10,025 nucleotides of DNA from Planctomycetaceae bacterium (GTDB lineage: Bacteria; Planctomycetota; Planctomycetia; Planctomycetales; Planctomycetaceae), in the NCBI GenBank assembly GCA_020426125.1, contig JAGQQQ010000185.1, positions 1-10,025 on the forward strand, read 5' to 3'. Made by a program: the position numbers and the translations under genes. Numbering within the stretch: position 1 is the stretch's first letter; every line of letters starts with the position of its first letter. The notes under the pieces were generated by a model. It searched no databases. It saw nothing but the letters and a program-made list of their open reading frames with translations, and had not been told where the DNA came from. This document shows, in pieces, positions 1 through 5,835 of the stretch.

Positions 1-791
1 TGGCCGACGAAGATGTCCGCGCCCTGGTGGATGCCTGCGATTGGAACGTCTCTCCCACACTTCTGAGTCTTCAGGTTCCGTCGGGAACGCGGGACCGAAG
101 CGAACCATTATTGACGAACAACGTCCGCTACTTCCTGGGTAAGCATCTCACGATGCTCTCGGCCTACAATGAAGCGTTGGAACTTCTCAAAGGAGTGGAC
201 CTGCATTACGTCGTCGATCCAGCCGGTTGTCTGTTTCAAAAGGCAGTTTGCGAGCACCATCTGTTGATTCGTGAAGACGGCCTGAAAACACTCGACTTAC
301 TCACCAATCGGACAGAGGCGGTCCCGGTCCGGTACGAGAAACTGGCAGCTCTGATGAGAGAGGATTTGGAGTCCGTCGAAGAAGAGTCCCTCAGCGAAGT
401 GGCCCGTCAGATGAAGGACGTCGAACGCCGATTGTCCTTGGGGAAAACGGACGATGGCGTGCAGGAAGTGGAAGAGAAGATCATCGCCACGCTGGATAAG
501 CTAATCAAGCAGATGGAAGACCAGCAACAGCAGCAAAGCTCCAGTTCCGCCGCTGGTTCCGGTTCCGCGAGCCCTTCAAAAGGAGCGGAAGATTCCTACT
601 TGGGAGGAGTCCGAGGCCGCGGAGAAACGGACAAGAAAGACCTCGGACATAAGGATAACTGGGGAGATCTTCCTCCAAAGGCCAAGGAAGCCGCGAAGAA
701 CCTCCTCGACCGCCAGTTCCCCCCACACTATCGCCAGGCGGTGGAAGAATACCTCAAAAAGGTCGCCGACCGCCCCGCACCCCAGCGATGA
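1..791 (+). CDS. Hypothetical coiled-coil protein, 3' part (5' end outside window)
   Basis: The reading frame is open from base 3, with no stop before the window edge, so the true start lies upstream. The GTG at 27 is probably an internal Val codon. About 262 residues are visible. The first ~95 look like a mixed helical domain (NNVRYFLGKHLTMLSAYNEALE is tetratricopeptide-like in feel, but I cannot assign a family). Residues ~100-180 are highly charged and heptad-like, consistent with a coiled coil. A low-complexity Gln5/Ser4/Gly-Ser linker follows. The C-terminus, from about residue 220, has the pattern WGDLPP...FPPHYRQAVEEYLKKVA. I recall this tail (WG-LPP, then PxYR or PxYE, then EEYxKxLA) at the ends of many planctomycete proteins of unknown function. 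No signal peptide can be judged because the N-terminus is missing. Function unknown. It stops with TGA at 789-791, just before a structured intergenic element. Confidence 0.8.
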   Translation, partial: ADEDVRALVDACDWNVSPTLLSLQVPSGTRDRSEPLLTNNVRYFLGKHLTMLSAYNEALELLKGVDLHYVVDPAGCLFQKAVCEHHLLIREDGLKTLDLLTNRTEAVPVRYEKLAALMREDLESVEEESLSEVARQMKDVERRLSLGKTDDGVQEVEEKIIATLDKLIKQMEDQQQQQSSSSAAGSGSASPSKGAEDSYLGGVRGRGETDKKDLGHKDNWGDLPPKAKEAAKNLLDRQFPPHYRQAVEEYLKKVADRPAPQR

Positions 792-796
792 CCGAA

Positions 797-870
797 TTTA
801 TGACGAGCGAAGGACGTCAGTTCGCTTTGCTTCCTAGACCGTAGATCAGGCGCTATCGTCTCGTCATAAA
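797..870. repeat. 74-base element bounded by perfect 11-bp inverted repeats, foldable as a three-way junction
   Basis: The outer arms TTTATGACGAG (797-807) and CTCGTCATAAA (860-870) are perfect reverse complements. Inside them, AGCGAA (806-811) pairs with TTCGCT (821-826), and GACCGTAG (837-844) pairs with CTATCGTC (853-860) with one mismatch and one G-T pair. Letting the outer stem give up its last two pairs produces a closed three-way junction of a 9-bp stem and two hairpins. It starts 6 bases after the upstream stop codon. It could be a 3'-UTR structure, a terminator without a U tract, or a small REP/MITE-like repeat. No target-site duplication is evident at its edges. Nothing distinguishes the strands. 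Confidence 0.55.
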
Positions 871-973
871 CGGCGATGAGTCTTTCGGATTCTCGCGACT
901 CAGAAACACAACCTTATCTGTAATTCATAGGAAAATCCCTTTCTGACTTGCGCGCATTGGAGCAATATGCGGA

Positions 974-1009
974 ACGCAGGGGTCGCGGAGAAAGAAAGAG
1001 ACGCAGAGG
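974..1009. repeat. Purine-rich 9-base periodic tract
   Basis: Four consecutive 9-mers read ACGCAGGGG, TCGCGGAGA, AAGAAAGAG and ACGCAGAGG. The first and last differ at one base and the second is a clear variant. The pattern resembles the interspersed CGCAGAG-type purine-rich repeats seen between genes in several bacterial genomes. I infer that relationship from memory of the motif and have not searched for it. No coding role is apparent. Confidence 0.4.
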
Positions 1010-1183
1010 GCGACTCGCGATCGACTTTTTCTCGAACCGATTCGTGATGAAACACCGCATGGACTTCAACATGGACCGCGGCATGGGCAAACGCACGGAA
1101 CTTGTGGCTTGATGTCGCCAAGCCGCAAATTCGATCCGGAAGACTATTCGCTATCTTCCAGACCAGTCATCGGCCATGTGAAT

Positions 1184-1192
1184 GAGAGGTGA
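1184..1192 (+). promoter_or_regulatory. Ribosome binding site that fixes the start at 1197
   Basis: GAGAGGTGA is a near match to the anti-Shine-Dalgarno complement AGGAGGTGA and ends 4 bases before the ATG at 1197. The earlier in-frame ATG at 1182 lies partly inside this site and has no such sequence ahead of it, so 1197 is the better start. Confidence 0.65.
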
Positions 1193-1196
1193 TCAG

Positions 1197-1652
1197 ATGT
1201 CGCAGGTTTTGATTTTGGGGTGGAAACCGGGCTTTCAGAAAGTGGCGATGAACCATCTTCTCCAAGCGAAGGCCGGGCTGGGATTACGTGAAGCGAAGGC
1301 GGCCGTCGATGACATATTGGAAGAGCGGCCAGTTGTGTGTCAGGTCCGGGATGCGGAAACATTTCGCCTCGCCGCCCAACAACTGGGAGCGGTCTGTTAC
1401 GTAATCTCGCCCTCGACCAACCCTTTGGAATGTTCCAGAGCAGCCAAATTGATCTCGCTTCTGGCCAGCCTAAAACCCGGGGAAACTCCGATCAGCGCAG
1501 CAGAGATCCAGATACGACTTGCCCGTGAACTGCTCGATTCTGGAAATACTGAACTCGTGTCAGAACTCTTGCGCAGGTCTCTGGAAAACGTCGCGAGCGT
1601 CTCAAGCCAAAGCGCTCACTTGGATGAGAAACTCATGAGCCGATTTGATTGA
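1197..1652 (+). CDS. Small protein with ribosomal L7/L12 C-terminal-like domain
   Basis: The 151-residue product begins MSQVLILGWKPGFQKV. Residues ~3-70 follow the pattern of the L7/L12 C-terminal domain: a first strand, a helix (FQKVAMNHLLQ), the signature GLGLREAKAAVDDI at residues 27-40 (compare GLGLKEAKDLVE in L7/L12), a strand (PVVCQV), a helix (AETFRLAAQQLGA) and a last strand (VCYVI). It lacks the L7/L12 N-terminal dimerisation domain and Ala-rich hinge. Instead it has a C-terminal helical extension (~80-151) with no family I recognise. In L7/L12 this domain recruits translation factors. Here the role is unknown and could be a ribosome- or factor-binding adaptor. No signal peptide, so cytoplasmic. 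It lies 358 bases upstream of mcsB on the same strand, too far to assume an operon. The start at 1197 is chosen from the good ribosome binding site just before it. Confidence 0.75.
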   Translation: MSQVLILGWKPGFQKVAMNHLLQAKAGLGLREAKAAVDDILEERPVVCQVRDAETFRLAAQQLGAVCYVISPSTNPLECSRAAKLISLLASLKPGETPISAAEIQIRLARELLDSGNTELVSELLRRSLENVASVSSQSAHLDEKLMSRFD

Positions 1653-2010
1653 AGGGGCGTGTGGCTGGGGTCAAATCGCCGTCATGGGAGCCACCGAGTC
1701 TTTTTCGACGGGCCAGCGATTAGACTCCGGAATGTCTTGGACGGTCACTTTCCCCTGGGGGCAGGTTGTCATTCACATCGTATTTGAACTCAACTGGAAA
1801 ATTTTCTTCGGGGCTCCGTCCCCATGACCACTCTATTCCCAAATGGCGACGATGAGAAGAAGTGACTGGTCGGTCTCCAGCGAAACGCGAGTGAACACGC
1901 TTCCATTGTTTTCTTCGCCATACGGGGATCATGCTCGCGAGATTGCTTCCATCGCCGCGGATCGCGACAATTGAGATTCCGCACCGGCAATCTCGAAGGA
2001 GCCCAAGGAA
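1653..2010. other. Noncoding gap upstream of mcsB
   Basis: These 358 bases hold no credible gene. The + strand frame at 1645-1827 and the minus-strand frame running into mcsB (1720-2127) show no recognisable domain and look like chance open frames. I specifically looked for McsA features (pairs of CxxC motifs, a UvrB/UvrC-type helix pair) and saw none. Small GC-rich inverted repeats occur (for example GGGG/CCCC around 1810-1824), but nothing that reads as a clear terminator or promoter. The mcsB promoter is presumably here. Confidence 0.6.
1995..2001 (+). promoter_or_regulatory. Ribosome binding site for the GTG start of mcsB
   Basis: GAAGGAG lies 9 bases before the GTG at 2011. An in-frame TGA at 1972-1974 closes the frame upstream, and no ATG or other GTG lies between it and 2011. 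The GTG is therefore the only reasonable start that keeps the conserved N-terminus NLNELIETSGEWLRG. Confidence 0.65.
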
Positions 2011-3075
2011 GTGAACCTGAATGAACTGATCGAAACCAGCGGAGAATGGCTTCGAGGAATCGGCCCTGAATCGGACATCATTGTATCGAGTCGCATCCGC
2101 CTTGCTCGAAACGTCGCGGGATATCATTTCCCCAGTCGTGCCTCGGAAGCGTCACGGCGGGAAATCGCTGGCATTCTACGCGACCACATCGCAGATCTTG
2201 CGAATGATCCTCCGTTGTCGTTTGTCGACATTGAGGATCTCAACAAACTGGACCGCCAATTTCTCGTGGAAAGGCAACTGATCAGTCGAGAGCATGCCGA
2301 GTCATCCGGTCCGCGCGGGGCGTGCATTGGGCCAAAGGAAACCGTCAGCCTCATGATCAATGAGGAGGACCACCTGCGAATGCAGGTCCTCCGTAGCGGC
2401 TATGCACTGGACTCTTGCTGGGACGAGATCTCCCGAATTGACGTGGGCATCGAGGAACGTGTCCAGTTCGCATTTCACGATGAGTTTGGGTACCTCACAT
2501 CGTGTCCCACCAATGTGGGAACGGGAATGCGAGTCAGCGTCATGTTGCACCTCCCCGCCTTGGTGATCACCAAGGAGATCCAAAAGGTCTTTCAGGCGAT
2601 GCACAAGATGAATCTCGCTGTCCGAGGTCTGTACGGCGAGGGAAGCCAAGCGATGGGGGACTTCTACCAGATTTCCAATCAGATCACATTGGGGAAGTCC
2701 GAGGAGCAGATTATTCAAAACGTCAAAAGGGTGGTCCCGGACATCCTGGATTATGAAAGGAAAGCCAGGCATGCCTTGATCAAAGGGGACCGCCAAAGAC
2801 TACACGATCAGGTTTCCCGCGCGATGGGTGTCCTGGCCAATGCCCGACGGATCTCCACCGAAGAAACCATGGAACTTCTTTCCAGCGTCAGGATGGGAAT
2901 CAATCTCGGGTTGATTGACAATATTCCCCTGTCAACGGTCAACGCTCTTTGCATTCAGACGCAACCGGCACATTTGCAGAAGTTGAGAGGCGAAACCCTC
3001 GAGTCGGCCGAACGGCAGACGGCCCGAGCGACCTTGATTCGCGAGCGACTGCACGACCAGAACGAGGCCAATTGA
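2011..3075 (+). CDS. mcsB: Protein-arginine kinase McsB
   Basis: This cytoplasmic kinase of the phosphagen-kinase (creatine/arginine kinase) family phosphorylates arginines on proteins using ATP. In Firmicutes the mark sends proteins to ClpC-ClpP, and McsB also inactivates the repressor CtsR. At 354 residues it has normal family length. Visible motifs in order: SSRIRLARN (26-34, nucleotide-binding arginines), NEEDHLR (117-123, acidic catalytic pair with Glu119), YLTSCPTNVGTGMR (161-174, with the reactive Cys165) and VRGLYGEGS (204-212, with Glu210). These are each two positions before the equivalents I know from Bacillus/Geobacillus McsB (E121, C167, E212), so the active site looks intact. 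The C-terminal allosteric phospho-arginine pocket, usually RDxxRA, reads RQTARA at 335-340, with Gln in place of Asp. No mcsA, ctsR or clpC is adjacent. It uses a GTG start supported by a ribosome binding site, and a hairpin terminator follows 14 bases after the stop codon. Confidence 0.95.
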   Translation: MNLNELIETSGEWLRGIGPESDIIVSSRIRLARNVAGYHFPSRASEASRREIAGILRDHIADLANDPPLSFVDIEDLNKLDRQFLVERQLISREHAESSGPRGACIGPKETVSLMINEEDHLRMQVLRSGYALDSCWDEISRIDVGIEERVQFAFHDEFGYLTSCPTNVGTGMRVSVMLHLPALVITKEIQKVFQAMHKMNLAVRGLYGEGSQAMGDFYQISNQITLGKSEEQIIQNVKRVVPDILDYERKARHALIKGDRQRLHDQVSRAMGVLANARRISTEETMELLSSVRMGINLGLIDNIPLSTVNALCIQTQPAHLQKLRGETLESAERQTARATLIRERLHDQNEAN

Positions 3076-3088
3076 GCTCATCAAAAGT

Positions 3089-3120
3089 GCAAACCCCGAA
3101 GCTCTCACTTCGGGGTTTGC
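3089..3120. terminator. Hairpin terminator between convergent genes, probably bidirectional
   Basis: A perfect 13-bp stem GCAAACCCCGAAG (3089-3101) / CTTCGGGGTTTGC (3108-3120) encloses the 6-base loop CTCTCA. It begins 14 bases after the mcsB stop. On the + strand no U tract follows. On the minus strand the stem is followed by ACTTTTGATG, giving a short U run, so it may serve the DUF11 gene (which ends at 3247) at least as well as mcsB. A second weaker hairpin (CCCCAA 3150-3155 / TTGGGG 3163-3168) lies between the two genes. Confidence 0.8.
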
Positions 3121-3246
3121 CGAAATCGGTCGAATCTCAGGTTTGCCGGCCCCAATCCATCTTTGGGGAATGACTCGCTTTGAGGAAACGGAACCCACTC
3201 AAGCGGAGAACCTGACGTTGCCTACAATTCCCGTACCCAGCCCCGT

Positions 3247-4911
3247 CTAGCGGACGATCGTCTTGAATGACAAGTATCCCCCACTTTTCCCTTCAAGTGG
3301 TTTATCAAACTCAAAGGTCAACAACTGACCGCCGGCCCCGTTTTCCTTGACGTCGACAAAGCCGTCGAGATCAGACTGCACGGACCCCTCAACAAATTGC
3401 AGCCGCGGGGACAGATTGTCGATCACTCGGACACCGAGCAGTTCCCGGTCGCCAACATTGTCAAATCGTATCGTGAACGTGACTTCCTCTCCTGGATGGG
3501 CTGCCGCTTTGTCGGCGACTTTGACAATCACCAGTTCACCCTTTTTCCGGCGGTCTTCAATCGCCGTGTAGTCGTGCGCGGTCGCCCGTGCCTGGACCAT
3601 CTGGCCGGCTTGGTCATGCGCGACGATCACCGGTCGGCGGCCGTCAAGCCATGCATGGGCAGCCTGCAACGCAAGTCCGACAACCGCTTCGTCCGCTTTG
3701 CCGAACTGCCCTTCCCGGATGAACTGGAAGTCTTCATAGGTGTTTTGCAGTTTCACATGATCAAGCGCCATCAGATTCTGGTGAAGCCCTTGGTCTTCCG
3801 CCTTCGCTTCGAGGCCACTCGCGCGTTCCCGCATCTCGATGCCGATGGCTTCATCCGCCCTCGTCTGTTCATCCAGAGCTGTGTTGAGATCCAGTCCGGC
3901 GACTTTCATGTCGTCTTGATGGCCCAAAGCCTTGTCAACAGTGATGCCCGTCTCTGGAAGGGTCGATGACCGAACGGCGCCAAATCTCGGGGCGTAAAGG
4001 CAGGCGGTGGTACTAGGTTTGACGTGCTGTTCACCAGTGTGGTCGACGTACTCCACGACCGTGTCCTCGGAATCGAGTCCCGCACGGACGTCTCCCTCAT
4101 AATGGACGGGAAGTTTCTTGTCCCCGCCATCGCAGACATACTCATCACTCAGGTCTTCGATGGAAGGGAATGCCGCCGGCCCCCAAGCCATATTCGGCGG
4201 GCATTGCGTCGGAGGACACTGACCCGTCGGACAATCGGCCATTCCCGAAGGCGGGCACCATCCCTCCGGCCCCGCAAGAGCGACTCGAGGTTCCGGAGAG
4301 TGTTCCACGGGCCCCTCAAGCGTCTGTGGCTGGGCAGCGTGTTCAAGTTCCGTCAACGGAGTGGCTTCCCAATTCTTTCCAGCGTAGGTTGCCCAGTCTT
4401 CCTCCTGAGACGCAGAGGCCAGTGCCACGTCCGTTTCCGCAGGAAAGGCGGGAGCCTCCTCTACGGCGAACTCCATTTGCGGCGAAGCCGCAGCAGCTTC
4501 GTTCCCCTCATCAACCCATTCCTGGAGAGAGAATTCGGGAACATCGGAGGCTGCGGCTGTCTCAATTTCAGATCCTGGCCCCGCCTCGGAAGCGAAGGGG
4601 TCATGCCCTTCGGCAATCAGTTCGCGGACATCCGGAGTCTCACTCCCGGCCTCTTCAACGGGTCGGGAAGAGGAGGCATTGGCAACGGGGGGCTCTTCCC
4701 GCGACGAATCCGTGACGGGACTTGAATCCGAACCCGCTTCGGTGATCTCTGATTCCGCAACCGCCGGGCTCTCGCGTTTCAGACGCTGGGCATAATTGCG
4801 CGCCGTGGAACAGGAAGAACTGAACATCAGCAGGCTCGCGACCAATAGCTTCGTTGAAGCCTGGGAAGCAAGAGACTGAATCATCCACTGGGCAAAGGTC
4901 ATGCGTTTCAT
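3247..4911 (-). CDS. DUF11-domain envelope protein, putative lipoprotein
   Basis: The 554-residue product starts with a positively charged N-terminus and hydrophobic stretch (TKLLVASLLMF, 20-30) ending in SSSC with Cys34. This suggests a lipoprotein, although the -3 residue is Ser rather than the usual Leu. Residues ~47-215 are an acidic, Ala/Glu/Ser/Pro-rich low-complexity region. A short Cys-Pro cluster follows (C219, C227, C232, C237; CPPxxxADCPTGQCPPTQCPP-like spacing). Next is a conserved-looking block (SDEYVCDGGDKKLPVHYEGD, 255-274) with Cys260, and Cys304 further on. A helical segment (~325-425) leads to one C-terminal DUF11 domain (~458-553: VADKAAAHPGEEVTFTIRF...NVGDRELLGVRVIDNLSPRL...). 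DUF11 is a beta-sandwich repeat of cell-surface proteins, including chlamydial OmcB, so a structural role in the outer envelope is inferred. It is the last of three minus-strand envelope genes. No strong ribosome binding site precedes the ATG at 4911. ATGs at 4902 and 4884 are possible alternatives. Confidence 0.82.
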   Translation of the reverse strand: MKRMTFAQWMIQSLASQASTKLLVASLLMFSSSCSTARNYAQRLKRESPAVAESEITEAGSDSSPVTDSSREEPPVANASSSRPVEEAGSETPDVRELIAEGHDPFASEAGPGSEIETAAASDVPEFSLQEWVDEGNEAAAASPQMEFAVEEAPAFPAETDVALASASQEEDWATYAGKNWEATPLTELEHAAQPQTLEGPVEHSPEPRVALAGPEGWCPPSGMADCPTGQCPPTQCPPNMAWGPAAFPSIEDLSDEYVCDGGDKKLPVHYEGDVRAGLDSEDTVVEYVDHTGEQHVKPSTTACLYAPRFGAVRSSTLPETGITVDKALGHQDDMKVAGLDLNTALDEQTRADEAIGIEMRERASGLEAKAEDQGLHQNLMALDHVKLQNTYEDFQFIREGQFGKADEAVVGLALQAAHAWLDGRRPVIVAHDQAGQMVQARATAHDYTAIEDRRKKGELVIVKVADKAAAHPGEEVTFTIRFDNVGDRELLGVRVIDNLSPRLQFVEGSVQSDLDGFVDVKENGAGGQLLTFEFDKPLEGKSGGYLSFKTIVR

Positions 4912-5009
4912 GGGATGTCCCCGTTGATACGGTCCGCAATCTGTCTTCAGTTACAGGCCGACGACCCAAGAACTTGATTGCAAGTCCTGGTGTCCGCAAA
5001 AAAGTTGAA

Positions 5010-5684
5010 CTAGGGTCCGCGATTCCAAAACAGCGGAGAGCGGCTGTAGAACTCATCGGTGGCGGAATGCCGGTCCGGAATGCGTCCGCCGATGCGAAGA
5101 ATCGCCATGGGGCGGCCCTTCATATCGGCGACTTGCAGGAGGTTCGCCGTGGGACGGACATCCTCGGTCAGGACTCCGCCCACTTGTTGGATGGGGTTCG
5201 CGAGGTCGGGCTGTTCGAGATAGATAACCTTGGTCACCATTTGATCTCGGAGGGCGATCTCAATTTCTTCTTCGGTAATCTCGATCGGGATCGGGAATTC
5301 TTGCGCGAGCCCCTGAGGCGGGTGAAGCCGATCCAGCAACTCAATCGTCGGGTACAACTCCACGCCGGGGAACTCCGGCATATCACTGATTCGGAGGCGA
5401 TAGACGTGCCCGGGGACCATTCCTGGCTGAGCCGGAGTGGACTGGACCTGAGCGTTGTCAGGAGAGCCCGCATAGAACGTGATTCGTCCTTCTGTCGGCA
5501 GTGACACGCGAACCGGCTGAATCGCATGGACAATCGCGGGTCGAGTCAACGCGGAGACTCGGCCGTTGACGCCCGTTGCCTGACGATGCGAATACGGATA
5601 GTAGTATCCGTTTTGCGCGAACGCCGGAGACCACGCCGTGGCCGACAGAAGCAGTGCCGTGATTGTCAGAACGATCGGTCGCAT
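5010..5684 (-). CDS. Secreted hypothetical protein, paralogue of the central domain of the 5836-7107 product
   Basis: The 224-residue product has a classical signal peptide (MRPIVLTITALLLSATAWSP, cleavage likely after AFA at 21-23 or just beyond), so it is exported. A Tyr-rich stretch (NGYYYPYSHR) follows. Residues ~58-202 form a domain also found in the neighbouring larger protein, aligning through VYRLRISDMPEFPGVELYPTIEL (94-116), IEITEEEIEIALRDQMVTKVIYLEQPD (134-160) and RPMAILRIGGRIPD (191-204). Its biochemical role is unknown and it matches no enzyme motif. The alternating hydrophobic pattern suggests a beta-rich fold. It lies between the other two envelope genes, 98 bases upstream of the DUF11 gene with no obvious terminator between them, so the two may be co-transcribed. 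The ribosome binding site is weak, and the start was chosen for the signal peptide. Confidence 0.82.
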   Translation of the reverse strand: MRPIVLTITALLLSATAWSPAFAQNGYYYPYSHRQATGVNGRVSALTRPAIVHAIQPVRVSLPTEGRITFYAGSPDNAQVQSTPAQPGMVPGHVYRLRISDMPEFPGVELYPTIELLDRLHPPQGLAQEFPIPIEITEEEIEIALRDQMVTKVIYLEQPDLANPIQQVGGVLTEDVRPTANLLQVADMKGRPMAILRIGGRIPDRHSATDEFYSRSPLFWNRGP

Positions 5685-5796
5685 ATGATCAGATTCGATG
5701 TTCGTCCGCAGGGCGGAGGACAGATGGGCCGCCTGGGTGGGGTCACTTTCTCCGGGCTGTTGTCTCTCCGGAAAACTTCAGTCTCGACAAACCACA

Positions 5797-5823
5797 GAAA
5801 GCCGGGGACCAGCCCCGGCTTTC
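5797..5823 (-). terminator. Hairpin terminator of the 5836-7107 gene
   Basis: A perfect 11-bp GC-rich stem GAAAGCCGGGG (5797-5807) / CCCCGGCTTTC (5813-5823) with loop ACCAG lies 12 bases beyond the TAA of the minus-strand gene. On that strand it is followed by TGTGGTTTGTC, only a loose U-rich run. It separates this gene from the next one (start 5684), which implies the latter has its own promoter or depends on read-through. Confidence 0.72.
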
Positions 5824-5835
5824 GCGTGATTGCGA

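Larger units (their letters stand above)
792..1196. other. Noncoding gap rich in inverted repeats
   Basis: No convincing gene lies in these ~405 bases. The open frames on the minus strand (about 900-1121) are short, Ser/Arg-rich, overlap each other and resemble nothing known. What can be seen is a nested inverted-repeat structure at 797-870, a second 6-bp hairpin (arms 877-882 and 897-902, TGAGTC/GACTCA), and a purine-rich 9-base periodic tract at 974-1009. The promoter of the downstream L7/L12-like gene presumably lies near 1100-1180, but no clear -35/-10 pair is visible. Confidence 0.6.

Noticed and set aside
797..870. tRNA-like gene because of length (74 bases) and branched pairing
   Set aside because: There is no T-loop GTTC-A consensus, no recognisable anticodon arm and only three stems; the fold does not match a tRNA.
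1669..1675. GGTCAAA, an exact CtsR half-site upstream of mcsB
   Set aside because: CtsR binds two such heptamers in tandem with a 3-base spacer. The second copy here is absent or badly degenerate and off by one base, and the site is ~340 bases from mcsB.
1720..2127. 135-codon open frame on the minus strand across the mcsB start
   Set aside because: It overlaps the well-supported mcsB N-terminus, has Arg/Ser-rich shadow-like composition and no recognisable domain.
3397..3969. 190-codon + strand open frame opposite the DUF11 gene
   Set aside because: The minus-strand product carries a signal sequence and a DUF11 domain. The + frame shows no domain and is a shadow of it.
4024..4725. 233-codon + strand open frame opposite the DUF11 gene
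   Set aside because: Arg-rich composition with no motif; explained by the GC-biased antisense of the acidic low-complexity region.
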